64,000 nt of DNA from Mycteria americana (Eukaryota > Chordata > Aves > Ciconiiformes > Ciconiidae), in the NCBI RefSeq assembly GCF_035582795.1, contig NC_134366.1:153435519-153499518 (forward strand), in the 5' to 3' direction. A model generated the notes under the pieces. That model did not search any database. It was not told the DNA's origin and saw only the letters and a list, made by a program, of their open reading frames with translations. Below, one piece after another: positions 23,401 through 35,400 of this stretch; the stretch's first letter is position 1, and the number at the start of each line of letters is the position of its first letter. Both the position numbers and the translations under genes were made by a program.

Positions 23401-26400
23401 AGTTTATTCACATTTTTTATTTTTAAAGGAGTTTATTAATTGTAGCCATGTGCAGTAAAAGGTGTTGAAAAATCAGTTTTTTCATCATCAGTTTACTTCT
23501 GACCTGTGCATGTGCACATACAGAACTAACATTTTGTACGGTACCAGAGCAAATTTCATATGTTATCAACGTATCAAGGTTATTAAGGGTGTCTTTTGCA
23601 TTTTTTGTTAGATTCATTGATAATAAAGTGCATGGCCTGCATTGTGAAGTGAGACTCAGCATCAGGTGATGCTTGGAACACATTTAAATTACATCGAAAT
23701 TGTTGAAGAGAGATGTGGGGTGCAGAGGGCAAATCAGTACCTGTCTGAATTCCAGCCGCTCTTGAAGCATCCCAAGCCTCACATTTTGTCTGAAATCCTG
23801 GCTTTGTTGAAATCAAAGGAAATTTTGTTGTTGAAATCAAAGGACCAATGTAAATGTGTGTGACATCCTTTTAGATGTCTCTGTAGTCATAGTGCAAAAT
23901 TTCATGCACATAATATAAAGTAGTGGATTTGAGTTTACTAAACTTTCCTGTGGACAACTGGAAAATGTGCTAGAGCAAGTGAATTCCTATGTACAAGAAG
24001 GTTCCTGGAGAAGAATTACAGTTATCCAACATGCACTGAGGAAAGTAGAGAGAGGCTCAGATCGCATGTGGTCACTAGAAAGCCTACATCTATTTTTATG
24101 AGTGGGACTGTTAACTTGGTGCTTCCTCAAATTACACTGCGTGTATTGTTTGCTGTAATAAATTTGCACTACAGTTTCCTTTTTATACTCTATTTACATT
24201 CACTTCTGATTTGCATTTTCACTGAGGTGTTGATATAAACTGTTAAATAACAGGTTGCCAGGAGTGCAGCTACGGAACTGCTAGTCATGGCAAGATCTGC
24301 GTGGAGAACTATGCCTGCCAAAAGGGAGTGTATTTCAATTTAATGGCTTCTTTTGCCAAAGTTTTTGGGTGGTAGCGAAGCTATGAGATTCAAGGGGAAA
24401 GTCAAATGCTTTGCAGGTGCTGAAGACAATTCAAGAGATAATTTATGATAATTTAAGACATAAATTAATTCAGAAAGAACTGGAAAGCATCTTGGTCTCC
24501 TAGTATGTTAGAAAAACAAAAGGCAATTGAAAAAAAAAAAAGACACAGAATATTCTTCAGCCCAAGACAATCATGCCAAAAATAGCAAGATTTAGTTGTG
24601 TTAGCTGAGGAGAAGATACATTACAGTTTTGCATATTGATGTCTACCGAAAGAAGTATCTGAGTGTTGCTGCAGGAGTTCAGCAGGAATAGAAGCACATT
24701 ATATGCTCCTGTCACCTGGCTGATAACTATCTGGGAAACTTGCTCGAGGGGTTGTTCAATCCCACATAGGTATCAGCAGGAGTGTTGCCACTGATGCTAG
24801 TGAGTGAAGGATTGGGTCTTATTTAAATATATGCTGAACTGCTCAGTTGAGCACTGTTAATGGCTTCAGTGGCATTTCTCACCGATTAATCATTTGCTCA
24901 TTGGTAGAGCTGGAATAAAGCTCAGCAGTTCCTGGATTCTGTTCCTGTGGTTAGGCCGCCAGATCACACTGTCCCTCTGGAGGTCCCAGTAGACAATAAC
25001 AAGCAGACAATAATTTAACCAGAAATAGAAAATGGGGGAAGTAGTAACAATAAATTCATTAACAAAGTAATTATTAAAGTGAAGAGAATCCTGCACATGA
25101 AGTGGTTCTGCTTTAAAGTTGTCCTCTTAAAAAGAATAAAGTAATAGTAGGAGTATCAGGCAATGAAGAAAATGAGAATAACTACATCTTCTTGGGGGAA
25201 TTGGCCTACTTTTTGGCCTTGGTGGTAAAGATGACCTTGTTTACGTGGAATGTTCATAGGCAGAGCCAAGGTGGAATTTGAAAGAAGGGTATACAGCCCC
25301 GTGGCAGGGTATCCACTGTAAAGGATGAAGCTTTAAAGACCTTGGCTTGATTGATGCTAACAAGCCAGAGATTGTCTGCTGCGCATCTCCTGCAACAGTG
25401 GGGTGGCTCATCTGTGAGGACTTTTGTCCACATTTTAGAGGATAAAAATCACTCAGAATATGGAATAATAATCATTCCGTACAGAATCTGTATGACATGT
25501 AAGTTTGTGGTCGATAATTTTTTGTGTTTGCTGCTCGGGCAGTGCTCAGGGGCTGAGCTGAGTCAGGCTTTCCGTCAGTGTGGTGGGGCTGGGTCTCTCC
25601 CACTTTGGCAGCTCCTCGGGCGGACTCCAGGGTGGAGGCAGTACAGAAGGCATTTCCAGCAATTTGCATCTCTCTTTCCAGTCCCAAGTGTTTTTACCTA
25701 TCACACTCAGGTACTATACTGATGAAGTAGATGTAGATGCCAAGATGGGTAAGACCTTTTAAAAAAGAAGCATAGAAAAAGCTATAGTGTTGCTGACAAA
25801 GTAAAGAGTGTGACTGGGAACGTATTCTGGGAAACATCTGGAAAATCAACAGAAAAGTAGAAGAGACTGCAGAAGGACTGACATTCAAAGTACAACATAC
25901 TTCAACCTGACTATATGATGGAAATGCCCAACAGAGTTTTAAAGCTGTATTTCTCTCATATTTGTTGTATTTCTCTTCTGAGCTGCTAGTTACACTGCAG
26001 CATGTACCTGAATAGCTGACAGATAACTCAGGTATGGCTGTATAGCAAGCAATGAAGCTACAGTGTATGACGGGTTTCACCTCTGGTGGTACCTTTATGT
26101 AGGTGGTACCTACATAAACCTGAAAGAAACCTGTCTCACATATATCTACGTGATTGTCATTTTGTCATTTTTCAATGGCATGATCGATAGCATAGTCAGA
26201 GGAGCAGCTCGCTGTGTTGCCATTGTTTCAATTGGAGAAGTAAATGTTTAACAGCAGTAGTTTGAAAATGGGGCATTACAGTGTGAAATTTGCTCAGTTT
26301 TGGGAACTGTGGTTATTTAGATAATGATATTTGCATAGTATCATTACTCATCTTAAGACAAAGCTGGGAGGAAGAACTGTTTCTAATTTGTGTAATCTCA

Positions 26401-29400
26401 GTAGCCATCCAACTACTTGGCACCGTCTATCTCATTAAGTCCTAATAGAGGGTGTTGAATTGTTTCAACATGCTACATCATTCAAAAATGCTGCACAGAT
26501 CCATCTGATAGTGTATATAATGACCCTAGCTATACTAAAAATAATCAAGTTTGGGTTAAAGAATGGTGTTACTGTCATTATTACATATTTAGAAAGTATC
26601 TCTCAATTCATAAAATATGAAAATAAAAGCAGTTCTAAGCTCCTCAGTATACACACTCTTCACTGTTTCAGAAGTTTTAATCTGCTGTTGGCACTGCATG
26701 GGATAATTGTTATTAATAAGTGCACAAGAATGCTATGCATCCAGAAAATTGAATGGACGTGTAAACACAAAAACATTAGCACTTAAAAATGCAGTGATGG
26801 TTTCTTTTTACTTAAGATGGTCATCCTTTGCCATTGGAGAAATCAAAGACTGGGTTTAAAGATTTCTTGTGGTGAAAATGTGCACCTATTTAGTGATTCC
26901 TTATGTAAATGGTATATAAAATTAGAATGTAATTCCACAAAATTGCTGGCTCTATTTTTTCAGGATTTTAATAGCTTGGGGATGAGACTGATTTCCCACT
27001 GCTTTGCACTTTTTGTAGTCATGTAGATTGCTGTACAGGATGTACAAAGTGGATATAAAATGCTACCATTCTGTTTTGACACGTGCACAAAATATGCACA
27101 GTCAGACCTATTACATTTGAATGCTAAGAACACCTATCTGTGTGGCGATCATAACTAGTCCGAATGAGGGTTCCTGAAAAACTGTTCATTCAGATCACTT
27201 GGCATGTGGGACATACAGCTGTGGGCTGCAGAGCCGCACGTTTCTTCATTGTCATATCTCTCTGTTCAGTTTTACAGCAATCCTACGAGGCTTTTGGCAG
27301 GTGCATCCTCTGACCACACTTAGGAAACCAATGGTCTTATCAGTAACAGAAACAGAGACTTCTGCAGAAGTGCTGGAAGGGCCTGAGTGGCTGGGTGCAG
27401 TTGTGTTCCTGATTCACATCTCACTGTCAGGAGTTGTATATCTCTAAAGTAATTGGGTAACATATTAATTCTGCTTTTGATGTCTGCTATTTTTATATTG
27501 CATCAGAACGAAACTTTTTTTTAATCCCATATTTGAGCCACTTCATGTACAACAGTGTTTTTGAAAGTTAGATTCAAACCTTTATGGATCTCGGTTAGAC
27601 TGGCTGGCCAAGGGGTTGTTTACTAGCTCAGTAAATCTCAGTATAGCAGCTGACCTGGAAATACATCTTACACAAATTTGAAGAAAACATTCCTTCTTGG
27701 CGCTGCAGTCATACATTTGAAAAAAATAGCATAAACAGAGATGTCTTGCTCTCTCTTGGGCCAAATAGGTGATCAAAAAATACAAAAAATAGTTTATTTA
27801 CTTACTGTGTATTCTGTAGTCAACATCTCTAAAACAAAGGATCCAACCAGAATTTTGCATAGCCAGTTTGTTTTGCATAGCCAGTTTGCATAGCCAGAAT
27901 TTTGCATAGCCAGTTACACAGTGAGAGCCAAGTAACCGAAAGGGAAGTGGAAATCACCTCTCATCCTTACAGGTACGGTTATTTAGTTTTGATTCCCTGG
28001 GGTGGCTCCCAGTGCGTTGGCTGTCTGTTATCAGGGTAAATTCTTTGTCAAGGCAGTGGCCAAGCAGCAAACCTCTGTGCTGTGGTTGCATATATACTTA
28101 ACTGGGATTTCCAAGGAGTGTTACGTGGCACAGGTATTGAAAACAAGTTCTAAGCTGTCAGAGATGGCTATTTGTCCTTTTTATTTGTAGCATGTTCAAT
28201 AGTGATTCTGAAAAATAATACAGGGGATGCAGGAATTTCAGGAACATTAAGTAATTATCATGTATGTGGAAAACCAGCTCTTGTTAACAACTCAGGCTTG
28301 TAAAAACGTTTCAAAAACTTTTGGGAGCTTAAACTGATGGATGCCCCACGCAGACAAAAGCAATTTCTATTGTCTGAATAATTTGCTATTGCTATTGTCT
28401 ATTGTCTAAGAATTTGCTGAAGGGTCAGTTAGGACTGAAAAATGGACATCAGCACAGCAGTGAAATTAAAGTGGCAGAATACAACTTCAAACACATTAAA
28501 AAGTGGGAGAGAATAAGGAGCAGGTGCCTGCCTTAAACCACAGCATTGCTCGGGGGCAGCGTGTGGTAAACTGACTTCACATCGTGCAGCCACAACAAGC
28601 CGGCGGGATCTTTTCCAGATTGAACGTACAACCAGCCTTGCCGTGAAAGGGAAATGAAATACAGACAAAGGATGCTGCAGTCTGGCCAAAGCTTTATATC
28701 CCAGGAACAACCGAGATTTGTGACGGCTGCCTCAGGTCCTGTATATGGGAATTCATCAAGAATGGGACCTGAAAGCTTCATACCAGCCTTTGACCAGAAG
28801 CTCAAGCAACAGTTTTGCAGTTGACTATTTCATTCAGTTCTCTCTTTCTTTCACTTTTTCTTAGGTGCCGTCTTAATTAACTTTAATCTTAATTAACCAT
28901 GCTTCCAGAATGGCCAGAGGAAAGAGAGAGGAGGAAACACAAAGGCACAGGACAAGAGTGAAGAAGTATTTCTTGACTGAAAATTAAAAACTAATGAGAC
29001 CTCCCAAGAAGTTTGAAAATGCATAGTGCAAACTGAGGCTGTCAGTCCAGGCTCTCAGACTTTCCAAACCTGGCTGCTCCCATACTGCAGAGCTTCCCTA
29101 CTGAAGGCATCTTTTGGGCTACCAGGGCAGGCCATCCCCATCCCAGTCGGAATTTCTCAGTGTTTTACATTCAGATATTCATAGGAGCAGGAACCGGAAT
29201 ACATGTCTTCCCTTCTTCCTTACCAGTGCAAAGTAAGGGAGAGCGCCTGGCTACAGTTTCTCCCTGGCCCTGCAAATGCCCTTTGGGCTTCATAAATGCT
29301 TACGGCATGTGCTGTGAAAAAAAACTTCATCAGAAGGACTGTAACAGGATGCTTCCGAAGCTGGTGGCTAGCACTGGCCTCTGAGAATTGGTGAGGTGGG

Positions 29401-32400
29401 CTCAAAGCTTCTCAAACTGAGGTGACAGTGGAACCTGGATTTCCCAAAGCCTGCTTAAATTAGTAGATCCTAATCCATGGCTGCTGCTTGGGGTCTGTGG
29501 GTGACACAAGGAAAGAAACAACTCAGCAGTTCCCAGTGGTGCTTCAACAAGAGCCAAATGCCTCATTCAATGCGGCCGAAACCTGGGCTGTTCCAGACAC
29601 AGAATTGTGCAGCTGCAAGGGAATTTGAGACCTACCCCGTCCCCCTTTTCTTAGGTAGGATCAAATGTCTCATGATTTTATCTAACCTGTTCTTAACATG
29701 CCCTGAGCCAATCTCTAGACACATAAAGAGCTTTACTCTTGAAAAATGGTCACTTACAGGCAGCTAACTCCTGAGTTCAAATGAAAATACTGAAGCAGGT
29801 TTTATGCAGCTTTTTTGGTGAGGTGCGGAGAGCAGAGGAGAGGCACTTCAAGCACTTGAGTGTGTTTCCGAAGCCACAGCTGCTCTGTACTCGGTACGAG
29901 TCCTACCAAGGGCTCACGTACCACCTGGGACTGGCACAGCCAGCCTGCCTCTGCCTGCGCCAGCCACGTCCTCTCTCGGGGCTCTGTGCCTGCTGGTGAG
30001 CAGTTGTGGGAAGCTCTTGCCGAGAGTGAGCTGAGAGCTCTCGCTTCTCCCCACCGGAGGCAGATTTCATCTGGCTAGATCCCAGATCACGGAAAGTAAT
30101 CTGGTGCATTCACTGCCGTTTTCGACTTGTCCTCATCTGATATTGAAGATCATATTAGTAGTTTTGCCCCCCTAATTTGCAAGTGATTTGCACTCCAAGT
30201 TGTGGGAACAAATAATTCCATGTGTAATTTAGAAAATGTGGCCTGTGGAGTCTATTTGCAGTAACCATATTAGTTAAATTACCAGTGTGATTAACTGTAA
30301 GAATGAATGTGCTTTCATAAATGCCAAAGCAATTATTTCTGGTAATTTATTCCACTCCTTACAATATGGCTGCAAGAATCTGAACTAGTGTTTTTCAGAT
30401 AATATATTCCATATTTTGTGATGGCGACTTGAGAGAAATTTCTTCTTTCTAGGGCAATTAGATTATATTAGATTATTATTTGGAGAACATTTTCAATGTT
30501 CTTTATTAGAGTTTAGCAAATTGTGAGTAGAATGATTTTCAGTGTAGGTGGTCAGCAACATACTTAGCAACAAAGTACACTGCTAAACCCTCTTGTTTCC
30601 CCATCCTTTCATTTGGTAGGATTGAAAACAGCATGCATGAGGTGAGTGTATATGTATATATACTTTATTATTATAAAACTAACCCCCACTTTTACAGTGG
30701 CACCACTTACGTGTTTACTTATGTGTTAGTGTCAGATGCATTCCCAAGTTATTCATCTAGCTAGAGATTAGCATCACCTCAGTTGGGTTCATTCAATGTA
30801 TGTTTGTTTTCACAAATGTTTTTGGGAAATTATCTGTCTTAAAAGAAAAAGAACAACTTTAAAACATATTGTTGGTTTGTTCCTTTTGGGCTGGGTCCAG
30901 TACAGAATGCAGCCACAGAAGTAGCTGAATTAGCACAACAGAGGAGGTTTTAATTTCTAGGCAGGAATGAAGGAAAACAGTTCGGATTTACTAGAGTGGT
31001 AAGACCTTCAAGCAGATCTTCTACCAGCTACAGCTTGGAAGTATGGCACCAAAGGCTATTTCTTTGAGTTGAGTCACTACTTTGCATTTTCAATGCTACT
31101 TGCAACCTTTTAAGTATTTTAATGCTGAATTTATGAAACACAAATTATGGATTATGTAAATACTGTCTTTGCTTTAAAATTGTTTGAGGAATTGTGGGAT
31201 TTTTTTTGATTTATTACATTTTTCCAGGGACCAATGTATTGCTAGCATTGTGGGCAATCAAGTGTAGGTATTTCTCATGTGTATTACTACATACTAGTTT
31301 AGCCAAGCTTAATCTGAAGGAATATTCATCTCTAAAGCCGTGGCTCAGGAGTCATGCCTGTGATCTGGGTCTTAATTCTGTACTTCTATTCCAAATTGCC
31401 ATTTTGCTGTTAAAATCTTCAATTCTTATTTCAAGAAGCATCAACATCATGATTAGGAGTCTTATTGCTGAAAGGTCAGATCTTTCTCTTTTGAGACCAT
31501 CAGAGAGCTCAGCCTGTTTCTGTTGAAAACTAGAAAATAGTTATTCACATAGCCTCCTTTCAACCCTCCTTAAATTCAGTGTTAAGGTCAAAATAATTAC
31601 TGTTTACCACCTGTATTTATACAAAAGTTGGATATACTATGTATCCCTAACTTTCATGCTGTATCAAAGTTGTATCTTCTTGGCTGATGGCCTGTCTTCA
31701 TGTGAACCAGAGCGCTTACTTCAGTTAAAATGAATGCGGGAAAGTAAGACTGCTTAAAAATAATTCAGAGGGATGCTAAGAACAGCTACACATATGCCTC
31801 TACGAAGACTTGAATGGCAGTTGCACCAGTTGTGCCTTGATTTCTCAGTAAATGGATGTGCAACAGATGTGTTGATTTTTTTCTGTGAACATTCTGCTAG
31901 AGTGAAGGCATACAGACATAATTCTAATTCAGAAAAAAATCTGCCTTGCTAATTAATAAAAGTTACTGTATACTCCTTCACATATCACATATTCAAACAC
32001 ATATTTGTCCCAAACCCCAAAATCTTTGAAAGATATGATGAAGAGATTGGGGAATCATGCAAGATGGAGATGTTCTGTTAAATTTGCATGAGAGAATTCA
32101 TGTTTGCAACAATGAACCGAGAATGACCACCATTCAACAAGGCTGAACAAAAATGAATGCTTACTAATCAAAAGAGCTCTTACAATGGAAGAGTAACATC
32201 CTGTAGCAATACTTGAATGAAAAGAGTGTGGGGCTTCAGGAGTTGTGTGCCTTTCACATGTAACTACGATGCAGTGTACCTTTTCTACAAAACCATAGCA
32301 CAATTTTTTCCTGGCAGTTTTGTGGGAATATTTCTTTGATATGAGTGATTGGATTTTAGAACAAGTCTGGACCAGTGTTGGAAGTCAGCTGCCAGCTTTC

Positions 32401-35400
32401 ATTAGTTTAATATAAATAATAAAACCAGCAGACACTTGGAACAGTACAACCCAATAGAAATGAAATCGTTGACTTCTGCCCTTCATTATTCATATGTCAT
32501 GTTAGCCTTGTATCTTTTTAATTTGTATTTATTGCACCAGATATTGATGGGCATTTTCAGAAGTAGTTTTGATGTAGTAAAAAAATTCTTTCACTCTGTT
32601 GTGTACTAAATTCATGTGGGTAGCTGAAGTTCTAGAGGAAAATTATTACTTCTGTTATTTTTATATACTGATTAAAAGTTATGGTCTTACAGAATGCGTA
32701 GAAGGCTTGTAATAAGCAATATGATTGAAGCACTCATGATACTGCTATAGAAATGCCTCATGACTGCTAAATATTGAAAAGTTATTAATCTTTTTTGACA
32801 AGGGGCCAGTGGATTTTAAGGTGTTTTGGGTGCCTATTTCCCACTTCACTAAAATTCCTGTGTTCTTTATTTGACCTAATATCCCTCCTGACTTGAGGGC
32901 CTGGGAGACTTCAACCCACACTGCAGCCTGTAGGACAGGGTGACACTGAGTGTGGACATTGAAATTGATGCCCCTCTCCTATTCCCTGTCTGAGGGTGCA
33001 GGTCCTCTTACTCTAAGCCAGGCCCTGTGCTCACACATTCTCCTCGGGGTGTGAGTCCTTATCACAGGACAATCTCCTCCCTTGCTCATTTCCCTTCTGA
33101 GATCCCTAGAGCTTCACCAACCCCACAGGTCCAGCAGTTCTTCTGACCTCTGGTACATGATGAGCCAGAGAAGGTGTAAAGGGTAGCAGAGGCTACAAAC
33201 AACTGCAGAAGAGGGAGAGTCCCTAGATATCCTAGGATATTGGATATTACTCTACCCTCATTGTATCAACATTTAAGAATTCTGATATTATTTGGTGTCA
33301 TGTACATGTAGAGTTATTGCTCTTTTATAATGTTATCAGTATATCACACATCACTGTGCTGAAGTCAGGGGGGTATTGAACAGATAAAAGAAATTGGAAT
33401 ACAGAATTCCCTGCCCCATTGCAGGGAACAGCATTTAAAATCAGAAAATGACATGGAGTGACTGTCTTATTCATGACAAAACCCCTGAAGCTTCGTTCCT
33501 ACTCATTTCTTTCTTCTCTTTTTTTGTTTTTTTTTTTTTTCAGTGGTGCTTTCAATATATCTTCCAGCTGAGGTCTTGATCAAAATTCCTACACTAAAAT
33601 GCTACTATACTGAGTTCTGAGTATTTTTTCCCTTGTCTGATACCCAGCTATCTGTCACTTTACTGTTTTTACAACTAAAATTAAACTATGCAAGCAGATA
33701 CAAAAATTGTTACTCTTGGAGGTCATAATAAAGTTTCATATTGTGCATAAAAGTCAATACTGTATTTTTTAGCTATAAAGTTAAAGCAGCTAGTGAAATG
33801 AGATGAGCATGAATAGAGAAGAAAGAATGGGAAGGGTTCTTGATTTGTTGTTTACTATCTTCACTAATGGATAGCTGTAACTTGATTTAGCAGATAATGA
33901 CCAAATGTTTCTAAATCAAATAATTCATCTGAATTAGAACATTCCTCAGACACTGCAGGTTTTGACATAATGGTAACATTTTAATTGAATTCCTAAGAGG
34001 GATGTATTCATCCAGAGAAAACACATTTTAAACACACTAGACTATGGATGGGCAGTTGATGTCCATCGTCCCCTAGATGATGGACAGTTACCTCCGTGGG
34101 CAGACTTGTGTTGTGCGTATGCTGTCTGCCCCTGGAAAGCAGGCAGTGACAGAACTAAGGTCCTGTAAAAGAGATTTAAGACGCTGCTTGCCTATTATTA
34201 AAAACATGGTAATTTTTAAATGGAAGTTTTGGTACAGGTCATTAATTTCTGGCTTCGAGTGTTTCTGCCACGTGGAGTGGTGGTGTGCTGCCCGCAGCGA
34301 TGCCCCGCAGGGCTGCCCAGCTGCGACAGCGCGGTGCAATGGGGGCTTCTCTTCTGTCTCCGCAGAAGCAGGGGGCAAGAAGCTGCGGAGCACCGTCCAG
34401 AGGAGCACTGAGACAGGGCTGGCTGTGGAGATGAGGAACTGGATGACCCGTCAGGCCAGCCGGGAGTCGACAGATGGGAGCATGAACAGCTACAGCTCTG
34501 AGGGAAAGTAAGCAGCAGTGGTAACTGTGGTGACCTGACATTTCTGCATGAAGCTGGTAGTTAGACAAAAGTGCGGTGAGCGCTGTAGGTCCTGTTCAGT
34601 CAGAATTCCCTTCACAAGCTAGCGTCATTGATGGACCAAGCCCAAGTCTTCCCCTGTGACCGAAAGAGTCTCCCATTGTTGGCGCAGGAAGGATGAGGAT
34701 CGTTTCTGCCGTGCCGTGAGAAAGGCACCCGGTGGGTCAGAGCATCAGCACGCAGCGTGGCAGGAGGGGAAGCAGGGGCAGTGCACTGGGTAAAACTCAG
34801 AAAAGGACAGGTTCTCCTCTGAAAACTCCTCGCATACGTCTGTGCTTTGCAGAGCAAAGCATTTCCAGAGCATTTCCAGGTGTCAATCACTGGGCTTAAG
34901 AGTTTTTCCAAGATTCTGCTAATTAATCCTGAAGAAATGATCTGGGCAGAAGTATGAGACTGTCATGTATCATGCGTTTCATAAAAGCCCAATTTAAAGC
35001 CTTCTGAGTGGTATATCCAAGACATTGCCCAGAAAAATCTTATTGTGGATAGATTTATTAGTGGTATTCACAGCACTGGACGATACACCTATACTGGACA
35101 ATGTATCTTACACGTCCAAGTCGATGCACTATGAGGTGGACATTTATTTATGGTTGGTCATTACAAATGTCATTAGTTCTTGTTGCCATGTAGTGGGTCA
35201 CAGATAATTTATGGCAAGAATTTGAATTTTAAGTTACTTTGGTCATTTGCCACAATGGATTTCAATTCCATTATTGAATAGATGTCATTCTCAAAGACAT
35301 TTTTAACAAAATGTTTATAATGAATGCTGATTTTAAAAGGTGATTTTAAAAATAGTGGCCAGTATTCAGTCTAATGTAATAATTTCACTGGATACATTTG

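Larger units (their letters stand above)
20464..34365 (+). other. RIMS2 gamma intron 1, 13.9 kb
   Basis: After the GC-rich first 280 bp this is AT-rich DNA without any exon that I recognise. It contains an A17 run (21227-21243), an A12 run (24530-24541), a short T-rich tract near 33521-33540, a 13-bp-unit repeat at 27847-27913 and a perfect 11-bp palindrome at 26094-26118. The short open frames have no family resemblance and no supporting context. Two blocks (about 30120-30600 and 32400-32720) look less repetitive and more homeobox-site-like than their surroundings, but conservation cannot be judged here. Confidence 0.8.

Noticed and set aside
34077-34365. Upstream extension of the exon 2 frame (MMDSYLRGQTC...)
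   Set aside because: The frame happens to stay open through the end of intron 1, but a strong acceptor lies at 34365 and the upstream residues have no RIM resemblance.
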